Assembly (NCBI GenBank): GCA_018332375.1
Contig: BOPV01000001.1
Span: forward strand, 806,001 to 870,000
Source of the DNA: Roseiterribacter gracilis
GTDB taxonomy: Bacteria > Pseudomonadota > Alphaproteobacteria > BOG-932 > Roseiterribacteraceae
Length of the DNA stretch: 64,000 nt
Direction: 5' to 3'
Both the position numbers and the translations under genes were made by a program. The notes under the pieces were generated by a model that saw only the letters and a program-made list of their open reading frames with translations, did no database searches and had not been told where the DNA came from. Shown here one piece after another: positions 24,406-33,721 of the stretch. Numbering within the stretch: position 1 is the first letter of the stretch; every line of letters begins with the position of its first letter.

Positions 24406-25983
24406 CTACGACCGAACTGCGGCGAGCAGGTCATCCATCATCTTGCTCAGCGCCGAGATCACCTGGGCGTTGGCAGCGTATGACTTCTGCACCGTAATGA
24501 TGTTTGCCGTTTCACCGTCGAGATTGACGCCCGACTGGTTCTGCTGCCGTTGCACCAGCGCATCGCGGAACGACGATTCAAAGCTCTGGCGTTGATCGAC
24601 CAGATCCTTGTCGTTCGCCTGTTTGGCAATCAGCTGCTGCGAGTAATCGAGGATCGTCGTGTTGCCGGGCAAGCCGGTATTGAGATTGGCTTTGACGCCG
24701 AGACCCGTCGTCGCGATCGCCACCGTGTTGCCGAAGCTGATCGACAGAACCCGGTTGATCACATACGGGTCGCCCGGATTGGTCAGCGGAATCGCCGGCG
24801 TGGGCGGCGGACCGGCCGACGCGGCGGTCACGACGTTACCCTTTTGCACGACGCTGGGATCGCCGCCTTGCAGCGGATCGATGCCGGCATTGACTTTGAG
24901 CTGTTGTGCAAGACCGACATGGCCGGTGGGCGGCGCGGTCGTCACGCCAGCTAGGTTCGTCAGCGGCACCGTGCCGGCGGCATCGGTGAACAGGCGCAGG
25001 CCCGACGCTTCGAACTGCGTCGCGACCGTGTAGGCCAATTCGTCGAGCTGCGCTTGCGCGGTCGGAAGAACCGTGTCGCGCAATTCGATCAGCGCGCCGA
25101 TCTTGCCGCTCGGCGCGGTCAGCGTGATGTCTGCGGCGTTGGTGCCAAAACCGATCCAAAGCGACGGCGTCGTCACCGGGAGCTGGCCATAGGCCGTGGT
25201 CGCACCCAGCGCCGGCGGCGGCACTGGCGGAAGACCTGGGGCCGCAGGCGCTGCAACGCCGTAGCTGACCTGTGCTGCCGTCGTGTCGGCCAAGAAGCGG
25301 CCTTCGCGCGTCTGCACCGTCAACACGCCGTCCGAACGCAGGAAGGTCGAGATGTTGAGCTGTTCCGAGACCGTGCGCACCGCTTCGTCGCGCTGATCTT
25401 CCAGATCGGGCGCTGACTGGCCGATCACGACCTGGGCCGAAATCTGTTTGTTGAGCGTCGCGATCTTGGCGAGCTGTTCGTTCACCGTCTGCACCGAGCC
25501 GACGATGTCGTTTTGGGCCTGATTTCGCTGCTGCTGGATCAGGTTGCCCAGACCGTTGATGTCCTTGGCGAAGGTCGAGGCGCGGGTCACCGCTTCCTGC
25601 TGCAGAACGGTCGAGTTCGGCGTCGCCGAGAGCTTGGTGAAGGTGTCTTTGATGTTCGCAAGCTCGGCCGCGATCGAATCTTCCGAGTCTGGCTGGCCGT
25701 AGACCTGGATGACCCGGTCCATATAGGCCGAAAGCGTCGTCAGGCGCTGCGCGTCGCCGGTCTGGCGCCACACATCCTTCTGCAGCGCCGTGTCGACATC
25801 GCGCTGCAGGTTGCCCGCGAGGACGCTGAAGCTGTTTTGACCTACTACGACGGTCTGGAGCGGCACATTTTTCCTGGTGTACCCCGGCGTCTGGACGTTC
25901 GCGATGTTTCGCGAGGCAACGTCTAGCTGCTTCTGGGTTACGCGCAGGCCTTGCAGGGCCGTTTGGAGCGCTTCAAGTGACAT
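24406..25983 (-). CDS. flgK: flagellar hook-associated protein FlgK
   Basis: 525 residues; first junction protein between hook and filament. The N-terminal rod-protein motif is clear (GLRVTQKQLDVASRNIANVQ, with TPGYTRK). The C-terminal motif that ends flagellar axial proteins is also visible (LDGETANIITVQKSYAANAQ). The middle carries Ala/Pro-rich variable loops. It is exported by the flagellar type III system, so no signal peptide is expected. Transcribed away from kdpD, with 149 bp between. Confidence 0.93.
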   Translation of the reverse strand: MSLEALQTALQGLRVTQKQLDVASRNIANVQTPGYTRKNVPLQTVVVGQNSFSVLAGNLQRDVDTALQKDVWRQTGDAQRLTTLSAYMDRVIQVYGQPDSEDSIAAELANIKDTFTKLSATPNSTVLQQEAVTRASTFAKDINGLGNLIQQQRNQAQNDIVGSVQTVNEQLAKIATLNKQISAQVVIGQSAPDLEDQRDEAVRTVSEQLNISTFLRSDGVLTVQTREGRFLADTTAAQVSYGVAAPAAPGLPPVPPPALGATTAYGQLPVTTPSLWIGFGTNAADITLTAPSGKIGALIELRDTVLPTAQAQLDELAYTVATQFEASGLRLFTDAAGTVPLTNLAGVTTAPPTGHVGLAQQLKVNAGIDPLQGGDPSVVQKGNVVTAASAGPPPTPAIPLTNPGDPYVINRVLSISFGNTVAIATTGLGVKANLNTGLPGNTTILDYSQQLIAKQANDKDLVDQRQSFESSFRDALVQRQQNQSGVNLDGETANIITVQKSYAANAQVISALSKMMDDLLAAVRS

Positions 25984-26132
25984 TTCTTGCCTAGTTCGCT
26001 CGGGTTCTGAGACTTCTCCGCCAGGGTCATTGCAACCAGCGTGCCGCCAGCTTTGCCCCGCCCCGCCTGCGACCCCGGCAAGTCCTGCCCCCTCCTTTCA
26101 GTGCAGCGCAGCAGTGGTAGGTTCAGCGCCCC

Positions 26133-28868
26133 ATGACCAATGCAACTGAGCCCGGCCGCGAAGGCGATGCGGCCGACGGCGTCATGCCGGCGCCGACGCG
26201 CGGCCGGCTCAAGATCTTCCTCGGCGCCGCTCCCGGCGTCGGCAAGACCTATTCCATGCTGGAGGACGCGCAGCGCCGCGCCCGCGACGGGATCGACGTG
26301 GTCGTGGCCCTGGTCGAGACCCATGGGCGCCAAGAGACCGATGCGCTGCTGCGCGGGCTGGAGATCCTGCCCCGCCGCACCCTGCTCAACCGCGACCGTC
26401 CCTCCCAGGAGCTGGACGTCGACGCAGTGCTGGCCCGCCGGCCCAAGCTGGCGCTGATCGACGACATCGCCCACGCCAACGCGCCGGGCAGCCGCCACAC
26501 CAAACGCTACAAAGACATCCAGGACATTCTGGATGCCGGCGTCGACGTCTACACGACGCTGAACGTCCAGCATCTCGAGAGCCTGAACGACGTCATCGCG
26601 CGCATCGCCCGCATTCGCGTGCGCGAGACCCTGCCCGACCAGGTGCTGGAAAAGGCCGACGAGATCGAGCTGATCGACTTGCCGCCCGAAGATCTGATCG
26701 AGCGGCTGCGCCAGGGCAAAGTCTTCGTGCCCGAACAGGCGGCGCGCGCGATCAGCCATTTCTTCAGCCGTGGCAACCTGACCGCGCTGCGCGAACTGGC
26801 GATGCGTGCCGCGGCCGAGCGCGTCGACGCCGAAATGCTCAGCTATATGCGCGCGCATGGCGTGTCGGGCCCGTGGCCGACCCGCGATCGCGTCATGGTC
26901 TGCGTGCATGAAGGCACGTCGGGGCAAAAGCTGGTGCGCGCGACGCAGCGCATGGCCGACCGTTTGCGCGCCGCCTGGATCGCGGTGCACGTGCAGACGC
27001 CGCGCGAAGAAGGACTCAAGGAAGACGCCAAGGACCGAATCCAGGAGACGATGCGGCTCGCCGAACGTCTCGGCGCCGAAGTCGTCTCGTTGCCGGGGGC
27101 GCAGGACGTCGCCAACGAAATTCTCGCCTATGCGCGGCAGCGCAATGTCAGCCGCATCGTCGTCGGACGCCCGCGCACACGCGGTCTGCGACAGCTGCTC
27201 AAAAAGTCGGTGACCCACACGCTGGTCGACCAGGCCAAGAGCTTTGAAGTGATGGTCGTCGGCAACGAAGAAGATTCGGCCGCCGACGCCGCGCCGATGG
27301 CGATCCCGGGTCTCGAAGAATTCAAAGCCTCTTCGTGGAAAGATTTCGGCCTGGCGACTTTGTCGATCGTGGTCGCTGCGTTGTTTGCCGCCGTCGCCGA
27401 GCTGTTCGTGCCGCTGCAGACCTTGGCCGTGATTTTCGTGTTGCCGGTGTTGTTGACCGCAGTGCGCGTCGGCCTGTGGTGGTCGATGTATGTCAGCTTG
27501 CTCGGCTTCGAGGTTTACAACTTCTTCTTCACCGAGCCGCGTTTCACGATTGCGATCGAGAACCGCGAAGACCTGTTCATTCTCACGCTGTATCTCGCGA
27601 TTGCGTTTTTGACCGGCAATGTCGCAAGCCGCGTACGCGACCAGGCGCGCGCGTCCCGCCAGGCTGCGCGTCGCACCGCGCGTCTCTATGAATTTTCGCA
27701 GCGCGTTGCTGGTGCCGCAGGACGCGACGACGTGCTGTGGGCGGTGGTCCATCACGTCGCGTCGACTTTGCAGTGTCGCTCGCTGGTGCTGCTGGCGCGG
27801 CCTAAAAGCAACAAGCTGACGATCGAAGCGGGTTATCCGCCCGAAGACGAGCTGACCGAGAACGCAGCGGCCGCGGCGGATTGGTCGTGGAAGCACGGTA
27901 AGCCGTCCGGCTGGTCGACCGATACGCTGCAATCGTCGGAGTGGCTGTTTGTGCCGTTGCGCACCGCCAGCGGCATCGTCGGGTTGGTGGGCGTCGCGTT
28001 TGATGACGGCACCGCCGAACTGAATCCCGAACAGCGCCGCTTGCTCGACGCGGTTGCCGACCAGGCCGCCGTCGCAGTCGAGCGAACCAATCTCGCCGCG
28101 TCGATGCAGGATGCGCGCGTGTTGACCGAGACCGAGCAGCTGCGCTCGGCGCTGCTGTCGTCAATCAGCCACGATCTGCGCACGCCGCTGGTATCGATCA
28201 TCGGGTCGGCAACCAGCCTGGTGAATTTCGGCGAAAAGATCCCGCTCGAAAGCCGGCATGAGCTTTTGCGCACGATTCTGGAAGAAGCCGAACGGTTGAA
28301 CCGCTTCGTGCAAAACCTGCTCGACATGACGCGGCTCGGCTATGGCGCGCTGCAACCCAAGCGCGACTGGGTCGATCTGCGCGACATCGTTGCACGTGCG
28401 CTGGAACGGTTGAAGCGCGCGCTCGAAGGATTCGAGGTCGCGATCGATATCGCGACCGACCTGCCGCTGATCTATGCCGATCCGGTTTTGATGGAGCAGG
28501 TGTTGCTGAACCTGCTCGAAAACGCCGCCAAATATTCCGGCGGCACCAACCGCATCTATCTGCGCGCCTTCGTGCGCGACAGCAAAATCGTTGTCCGCGT
28601 GACCGATGAAGGTCCCGGCATTCCCGATGGCGAACGCGAGCTTGTGTTCGACATGTTCTATCGCGTCAAAGCCGGCGACACGCGCATTGCGGGTACCGGC
28701 CTTGGCTTGGCGATCTGCCGCGGCTTGATGCAAGCCCATGGCGGCACGATTGCGGCGCTGCCCGGCGAACACGGCCGCGGCACGACGATCGAACTCACCC
28801 TGCCCCGCAAAGAAGTGCCGGGCACCAAACCAACCGACGATAAAAGCGCTTCAAGGAGCGCCGCATGA
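26133..28868 (+). CDS. kdpD: sensor histidine kinase KdpD
   Basis: 911 residues. In order: the KdpD N-terminal domain with P-loop GAAPGVGKT (about residues 30-40), a universal stress protein-like domain (about 250-375), four membrane segments (about 400-490), a GAF-like region (about 530-660), HisKA with the phosphorylated His near residue 680 (SSISHDLRTPL), and HATPase_c with NLLENAAKYS and GTGLGLAI. It senses K+ limitation or ionic strength. kdpE follows with a 4-nt overlap (ATGA). kdpF, kdpA, kdpB and kdpC are not in the window, which is unusual. Confidence 0.96.
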   Translation: MTNATEPGREGDAADGVMPAPTRGRLKIFLGAAPGVGKTYSMLEDAQRRARDGIDVVVALVETHGRQETDALLRGLEILPRRTLLNRDRPSQELDVDAVLARRPKLALIDDIAHANAPGSRHTKRYKDIQDILDAGVDVYTTLNVQHLESLNDVIARIARIRVRETLPDQVLEKADEIELIDLPPEDLIERLRQGKVFVPEQAARAISHFFSRGNLTALRELAMRAAAERVDAEMLSYMRAHGVSGPWPTRDRVMVCVHEGTSGQKLVRATQRMADRLRAAWIAVHVQTPREEGLKEDAKDRIQETMRLAERLGAEVVSLPGAQDVANEILAYARQRNVSRIVVGRPRTRGLRQLLKKSVTHTLVDQAKSFEVMVVGNEEDSAADAAPMAIPGLEEFKASSWKDFGLATLSIVVAALFAAVAELFVPLQTLAVIFVLPVLLTAVRVGLWWSMYVSLLGFEVYNFFFTEPRFTIAIENREDLFILTLYLAIAFLTGNVASRVRDQARASRQAARRTARLYEFSQRVAGAAGRDDVLWAVVHHVASTLQCRSLVLLARPKSNKLTIEAGYPPEDELTENAAAAADWSWKHGKPSGWSTDTLQSSEWLFVPLRTASGIVGLVGVAFDDGTAELNPEQRRLLDAVADQAAVAVERTNLAASMQDARVLTETEQLRSALLSSISHDLRTPLVSIIGSATSLVNFGEKIPLESRHELLRTILEEAERLNRFVQNLLDMTRLGYGALQPKRDWVDLRDIVARALERLKRALEGFEVAIDIATDLPLIYADPVLMEQVLLNLLENAAKYSGGTNRIYLRAFVRDSKIVVRVTDEGPGIPDGERELVFDMFYRVKAGDTRIAGTGLGLAICRGLMQAHGGTIAALPGEHGRGTTIELTLPRKEVPGTKPTDDKSASRSAA

Positions 28869-29614
28869 CCAACAATGAAAACGACCTGCCGCCCGACAAT
28901 GACGCAGACGAGCTTGCGCGCGGCGACGCCGACAAGATCCTGATCGTCGACGACGAGCCGCAGATCCGGAAATTCCTGCGCATCAGCCTAACCGCGCACG
29001 GCTACGACGTCGTCGAAGCTGCAACCGGCGCCGAAGGCGTCAGCCAGGCAGCGGGCGAAAAACCCGACCTGATCATCCTCGATCTCGGCCTGCCCGACTT
29101 TGATGGACATCAGGTGCTGGCGAAGATCCGCGAACGTTCGCAGACGCCGGTGATCGTCTTGTCGGTGCGCGCCGGCGAGGTCGAAAAAGTGCGCGCGCTG
29201 GACGGTGGCGCGGAAGACTATCTGACCAAGCCGTTCGGTATCGGCGAATTGTTGGCGCGCATTCGCGCCGCTCTACGCAAACGCGGCGACGGCGTCGAAC
29301 CGCGCGACATCGTGTTCCGCAAAGGCGATCTGATTGCCGATCTCGGCCACCGTCGCGTCACGCTGCGCGGTGACGAGGTCAAGCTGTCGCGCAAAGAGTA
29401 CGACATTCTGAAACTGCTGGTGGTGAACGCCGGCCGTGTCGTCACGCACCAGCAAATCCTCAGCGAGGTCTGGGGACCGAACCATCTCGAAGATACGCAC
29501 TATCTGCGCATCCATGTCGGTCATCTGCGGCAAAAGCTCGACGACGATCCTGCGTCGCCGACCTACATCTTGACCGAACCCGGCGTCGGTTACCGGCTCG
29601 CCACCGACGATTGA
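28865..29614 (+). CDS. kdpE: response regulator KdpE (OmpR family)
   Basis: 249 residues. After a charged N-terminal extension of about 20 residues, the receiver has ILIVDDEPQIR, phospho-acceptor Asp in LIILDLGLPDFDG, Ser in IVLSVRA and Lys in YLTKPFG. The OmpR-type winged helix occupies the last hundred residues (LSRKEYDILKLLVVNAG and DTHYLRIHVGHLRQKL). It should be phosphorylated by KdpD. Its 3' end overlaps the convergent lipase gene by 25 bp. Confidence 0.95.
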   Translation: MTNNENDLPPDNDADELARGDADKILIVDDEPQIRKFLRISLTAHGYDVVEAATGAEGVSQAAGEKPDLIILDLGLPDFDGHQVLAKIRERSQTPVIVLSVRAGEVEKVRALDGGAEDYLTKPFGIGELLARIRAALRKRGDGVEPRDIVFRKGDLIADLGHRRVTLRGDEVKLSRKEYDILKLLVVNAGRVVTHQQILSEVWGPNHLEDTHYLRIHVGHLRQKLDDDPASPTYILTEPGVGYRLATDD

Positions 29615-30450
29615 AGGAGTGCTGCCTGGTGCTGCGGCACCGGCAGCGTCTCTCGCGCCATGTCGAGACGCCCATCGCGCACACGCCAGATTTCGCCGGC
29701 GGAAAATTCCTTCTCCAGGCTGGTCGTGTCGTGTGGCTTGAGCATGTCGAGCAGATCGTGCGGCTCTTTCGGCAGCACGTGATTGATGCCGAGACGCGGC
29801 AGCCCGTTGGAAATTTGTAGCGGCGGCGTCAGTCGGTCATGCACCGGCATGTGCGCCAACGCTGGCGGAAACAAAACCGGGCGTGGCCCGACCAGCGGAT
29901 CGTTGGCACGTACATGGTTGATCGATGTGGCGAAGGACGCCGCGTCAGCATGCGGAAATGCCTGGCGGATGTAGAGCGACGGATCGGGCGCCGCGAAACT
30001 CTCCAGCACTGGAAGGCGCTGCTGGTTCGCTTCGACGGCGCTGGCGAACTGGATATAGGCGCAGGCACCGCCCAATGAATGGCCGGTCAATTGGACCGGC
30101 GTTGCGCTGCGCGATCCATAGTTACGTTCGACATCGCGATAGAATGCAGTTGCATCATCAAGCAGCGGCAGATGGCGCACACCCGCCAGCAGATCGATGT
30201 CGGTCGACAGGTCGCGCGTTGCTTCACCCGGAATCTCGTGCGCGGCCTTGGTCGTGACGTCGCTACCGCGACTGACCAGCACGACTTCGCTGAAGTTGCG
30301 CGGATTGGCCGGATCGCGTCGCCCGATCGCGTAGCCTTGATACCCGCTCGCTGTTTCGGCCTTGGTCAGCAGCTCCAGCCCAGCCGGCAAACGTGCCGGG
30401 TCAGGCGCATAGGCCCATTCGGACAGGAGCAGCTTGGTCCGCGTATCCAT
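29590..30450 (-). CDS. lipase class 3-like alpha/beta hydrolase
   Basis: 286 residues. The nucleophile elbow is QLTGHSLGGACA (Ser125), and the downstream strand LPVLESFAAPDP supports a class 3 lipase fold. No signal peptide or lipobox is seen, so it is either cytosolic or exported by another route. The C-terminal 90 residues include DPLVGPRPVLF and HDLLDMLKPHD, where the acid and the His may lie. It resembles stand-alone proteins annotated as lipases or DUF2974-like; the substrate is unknown. Its end overlaps kdpE on the opposite strand. Confidence 0.78.
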   Translation of the reverse strand: MDTRTKLLLSEWAYAPDPARLPAGLELLTKAETASGYQGYAIGRRDPANPRNFSEVVLVSRGSDVTTKAAHEIPGEATRDLSTDIDLLAGVRHLPLLDDATAFYRDVERNYGSRSATPVQLTGHSLGGACAYIQFASAVEANQQRLPVLESFAAPDPSLYIRQAFPHADAASFATSINHVRANDPLVGPRPVLFPPALAHMPVHDRLTPPLQISNGLPRLGINHVLPKEPHDLLDMLKPHDTTSLEKEFSAGEIWRVRDGRLDMARETLPVPQHQAALLQSSVASR

Positions 30451-30482
30451 CGGCGCGAAGCATAGCGATAATCAGGTCCGTG

Positions 30483-30507
30483 AAAAAGAACGAAATTACG
30501 TTCTTTT
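30483..30507 (-). terminator. A/T-rich intrinsic terminator overlapping a stop codon
   Basis: AAAAGAACG (30484-30492) and CGTTCTTTT (30499-30507) pair over 9 bp with a 6-nt loop. In the minus direction the stem ends in CTTTTTC, giving a U-run. The 5' arm overlaps the TAA stop (30506-30508) of the upstream gene. Base composition is unlike the GC-rich surroundings, as expected of a terminator. Confidence 0.65.
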
Positions 30508-30907
30508 ATCGCTTTTTTGTTTTGCCGAATGCGTTGGCGAGCGCGCGCATCGTATCGGCGTGCTTCGGCGAAGCCTTCTTCGGCGGTGGTGCAGCGTCGC
30601 CCGAAACGCCAAGCGGGCCCTTCGATTTCTCGAAATTCCGGCCGAGCTGGCCGATCAGACTGTCGAGCGCCTTGGGTGGCATCGCTTTGGGCGGTGGCGG
30701 CGCCTTGCCTGGTTTCAGGCCGGGCACGATCTTGCCGCCGTGATTGATCGCGTGCGCCGCGATGCCGACCAGGAATGGTTGCGTCAGCTCGCGCAGCAAC
30801 TTCTCGTCGCGCTGCGCCCAGCCAACCAGCACGCGCTGTGCCTGATTTTGGTCGCCCTGCGCGATATCGAGTGCTTCGCGCACTTTCTGATCTAAATACG
30901 TGGCCAA
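30506..30907 (-). CDS. small protein of unknown function with Pro/Lys-rich C-terminal half
   Basis: 133 residues from TTG 30907, with AGGAG 7 nt upstream; a longer in-frame opening upstream overlaps the FrnE-like gene and has no support. Residues 1-60 look like a folded helical domain (VREALDIAQGDQNQAQRVLVGWAQRDEKLLREL). Residues 62-115 are rich in Pro, Lys and Ala, and the end is a short basic helix. No signal peptide. I do not recognise the family. The terminator at 30483-30507 marks the end of its transcript. Confidence 0.7.
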   Translation of the reverse strand: MATYLDQKVREALDIAQGDQNQAQRVLVGWAQRDEKLLRELTQPFLVGIAAHAINHGGKIVPGLKPGKAPPPPKAMPPKALDSLIGQLGRNFEKSKGPLGVSGDAAPPPKKASPKHADTMRALANAFGKTKKR

Positions 30908-30937
30908 GCCTGCGCTCCTACTTCGCTCCCGCTTATC

Positions 30938-31576
30938 ATGCGGATCCAAATCATGCTGGTCGAGATCTTCGCTGACTTCGTTTGCCCTTGGTGCTGGATC
31001 GGGCGCCATCGCTTTCTGCATGCGCTGGAGCAGCGGCCCGGCATGCCGATCGAGATTGCCTGGCGCCCCTATCGTTTGAACCCATCCATGCCGGCCGAAG
31101 GCATGGATCGCAAACTCTACGTTACGTCGAAATTCGGCGAAGGGCCGCGCGTCGACGCAATGTACAGCTTGATGACACGAGTCGGCGCTGAACTGGGACT
31201 CGAATTCGCGTGGGACAAGATCGAGCGCGCGCCCAACACGCTGCTCGCCCACCGGCTGGTGCGGCTTGCCGAACGTGCCGGCCTTGCCGACACGATGGTC
31301 GAGCGTTTGTTCAGCGCCTATTTCCGCGACGGCGTTGATCTCGGCGACGCGGACGCGCTGGCGGCGCTTGCAGGCGAGGTCGGCATCGATCCCGCCGATG
31401 CAGCGCGCTTTCTCGCCGGCGACGAGGATTGCGCCGCAGTGGTTGCCGCCGACGGGGCTGCGCGCCGGCATGTCGACGGCGTTCCCTACTACGTGTTCGA
31501 TCGCCGCTTCTCGCTTGCCGGTGCGCAAGACAGCGAAGCGTTTCTGCCGGTGTTCGACGCGGTGCGCGCAGCCTAG
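30938..31576 (+). CDS. DsbA family oxidoreductase, FrnE / 2-hydroxychromene-2-carboxylate isomerase-like
   Basis: 212 residues with a thioredoxin fold interrupted by a helical insertion. The active-site motif is CPWCW (Cys16 and Cys19) after IFADFV, and the cis-Pro region is DGVPYYVFDRR. No signal peptide, so it acts in the cytosol as FrnE-type proteins do. Likely a thiol-disulfide oxidoreductase linked to oxidative stress, or a glutathione-dependent isomerase. Start may be ATG 30938 or ATG 30953. Its stop shares CTAG with the convergent comEC stop. Confidence 0.88.
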   Translation: MRIQIMLVEIFADFVCPWCWIGRHRFLHALEQRPGMPIEIAWRPYRLNPSMPAEGMDRKLYVTSKFGEGPRVDAMYSLMTRVGAELGLEFAWDKIERAPNTLLAHRLVRLAERAGLADTMVERLFSAYFRDGVDLGDADALAALAGEVGIDPADAARFLAGDEDCAAVVAADGAARRHVDGVPYYVFDRRFSLAGAQDSEAFLPVFDAVRAA

Positions 31577-33669
31577 TCGCGGCGCGTCCAGGGCCGCGTA
31601 CCGGCGACCGCTGCAACGGTCATAACCGACCCGGTACGCAAATCTATCGTATGGGCGCCGTCGCGCTGCAGCTTTGCACGGTCGATGCGCGCAACACCGG
31701 GACAGATCTCACGATCGACCAGATCGACCACCAGCGTGACGCCATCGCATAGATTTGCCGGCGGCTTGGCTTCCACCAGCAGCACGCTACCGGCGCGACA
31801 TGCGCCACGTTGGCAAAGAAGCGGTGGTGTCGCGACGCCGGCAAACGGAAATGGCACCTGCGCGGCACCGCCAAGACGACGCGCCCAGATGTCGGCTGTG
31901 AATTTGCCGCGTTTCGAAGTCGACAAAGCCAACGCGCCGTCGTCGCGACGCACGCCAATCAGCTTGCCATCTTCGGCGACAAGAATATCGGGCGGCGTCG
32001 CGGTGCAGCCGATTACGACCGCTGCAGCAACGGCAAGCCAGCCGAAATGCCGTACGCGATGCGACCACAAAAGCAGCCACAGACCACCTGCAACGGCGAG
32101 AAAGAATGCGGCGGTCGGCAAGGCCGGCACGTGCAGCACGGCGCCCGGCAGGCCGGCGAAGAACCGCGCAATGTCGAGCAACAACGCGATGCCCCACCCC
32201 ATCGGAACCAGCGCGATCTGCTCCAGCCCAAGCGGCAATAGCGCGTAGGCCAAGACGCCCCAGCCCATGATCCAGAAATCGTTGAGCGGCACCGCAATCA
32301 CGTTGGCGACGACGCCCCAGGTCGAGATCTGCTGGAAATGGTAGAGCGCGAACGGCGCCGTCGCGAGCGTGGCCAGCGCCGACATGCAAGCGACACCGAC
32401 AAGATAGGCGCAGGCGCGTCGGACGAACCCGCCGCCTTCGAGCCAATAGAAGACGCGCTTGCGGATGCTCTCCCAGACCGCAACGATCGCAAGCACCGCC
32501 CCGAACGACATCTGAAAGGACGGGCCAACCAGCTCTTCCGGTTCAGCCAGCAGCAGAATGATCGCTGCCAACGCCACCGTGCGCAGCGAAACGGTGGCGC
32601 GATCGAGAATGATCGCGCTCAGCACAAGCCCGCTCATCAACATCGATCGCTCGGCCGAAACCGGTGCGCCGACAAACTCGGTATAGGCGATCGCTGACAG
32701 CAATGCCGCGGTCGCAGCGATTTTTTTGATCGGCCAATGCAGCGCAAGGAACGGACTCAACGCCAGCAAGGCACGCAGCACGACGAAGACGAAGCCGGCT
32801 GCAATGCCGATATTCATGCCCGAGATTGCCAACAGATGCGCCAGACCGGATTGGCGCATCGCTTCGACGTCGGCTTCGTCCATTTGCCCGCGTTCACCGG
32901 CAAGCAAGGCGATTGCAATTGCGCCGACGCCGCCTTCGAGCACCTTGCCGATCCGGTCGACGACGTCGCGGCGCAGTTGCGCGACCGTCGACGGCGTTTC
33001 ACCACCAGCCAGATCGCGCGTGCGATCAAACCGCCGGACCGCCCAGCCAGTACCGCCAATCCCGTCGAACCAAAGCTGACGGCGCTGATCGTAGGCGCCT
33101 GGCGCAACCGGCCGCATCGGCGGCTGCAGATCCGCAACCAGGCGCACGCGATCGCCCAGCCGCGGCGTATCGGAATCCTGGGTCAGACGTACGCGCAGTT
33201 TCTGTGGCGTCGCTGCGCTAGCGAGCCCCGCTACGCGCGGCGTGCTGAGCAGCACGCGCAGCCCGGCCTCGCGCGGGTCGAGCATCGTCACGACACCCTC
33301 GACCGAGGTCGGTCCGGTCGCTTCGGTCAGAATGGGTGCGGCCACATGCTCGGCGCGGAACTGTGCTGCGGCGAAGCCAAGCGCGACGAGCGCAAGCGCC
33401 ATCGGCAACACGGAAACCGGCCAGCGCCGCATCCAGATCGCGAGCGCCGCCGCGATACAGGCGATGCCGGCGGCGATATTGGTCGGCGGCTCGTTCGGCA
33501 GTTCGAAATACAGCACGACGCCCAACCCGATCGCGACCGGAAGCCACAGGATCCGCCGCGGCCGCTCCTGGGCCCAGACACGCGCCGCCCAGGCAGACCA
33601 GCCAGGCCGCCGCGCCGGCGTATTCCAGCCGGTCTCGTCGGTATCTGCGGGCCAGGTGAGATCGGACAT
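31573..33669 (-). CDS. comEC: ComEC/Rec2 family DNA-uptake membrane protein without the MBL domain
   Basis: 698 residues. The order is: N-terminal hydrophobic segments, a DUF4131-like OB region (about 110-230, GVVTMLDPREAGLRVLLST), then the competence domain with about ten membrane segments including GLAHLLAISGMNIGI and GAPVSAERSMLMSG. The C-terminus is a short beta-rich tail (about 60 residues) with no metallo-beta-lactamase HxHxDH motif, as in many alphaproteobacterial homologues. It would form the inner-membrane channel for single-stranded DNA. It is divergent to gltX with a 52-bp gap. Confidence 0.92.
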   Translation of the reverse strand: MSDLTWPADTDETGWNTPARRPGWSAWAARVWAQERPRRILWLPVAIGLGVVLYFELPNEPPTNIAAGIACIAAALAIWMRRWPVSVLPMALALVALGFAAAQFRAEHVAAPILTEATGPTSVEGVVTMLDPREAGLRVLLSTPRVAGLASAATPQKLRVRLTQDSDTPRLGDRVRLVADLQPPMRPVAPGAYDQRRQLWFDGIGGTGWAVRRFDRTRDLAGGETPSTVAQLRRDVVDRIGKVLEGGVGAIAIALLAGERGQMDEADVEAMRQSGLAHLLAISGMNIGIAAGFVFVVLRALLALSPFLALHWPIKKIAATAALLSAIAYTEFVGAPVSAERSMLMSGLVLSAIILDRATVSLRTVALAAIILLLAEPEELVGPSFQMSFGAVLAIVAVWESIRKRVFYWLEGGGFVRRACAYLVGVACMSALATLATAPFALYHFQQISTWGVVANVIAVPLNDFWIMGWGVLAYALLPLGLEQIALVPMGWGIALLLDIARFFAGLPGAVLHVPALPTAAFFLAVAGGLWLLLWSHRVRHFGWLAVAAAVVIGCTATPPDILVAEDGKLIGVRRDDGALALSTSKRGKFTADIWARRLGGAAQVPFPFAGVATPPLLCQRGACRAGSVLLVEAKPPANLCDGVTLVVDLVDREICPGVARIDRAKLQRDGAHTIDLRTGSVMTVAAVAGTRPWTRRD

Positions 33670-33721
33670 GCAGGTGGGGATCCTGCACAGGCCGCAGCCG
33701 CCGTGCTAGGACCGCCGCGCT

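Noticed and set aside
25938..27932. Open frame of 664 codons on the minus strand opposite kdpD and overlapping flgK
   Set aside because: Composition is Arg/Gln/His-rich with no domain; kdpD on the other strand is unmistakable.
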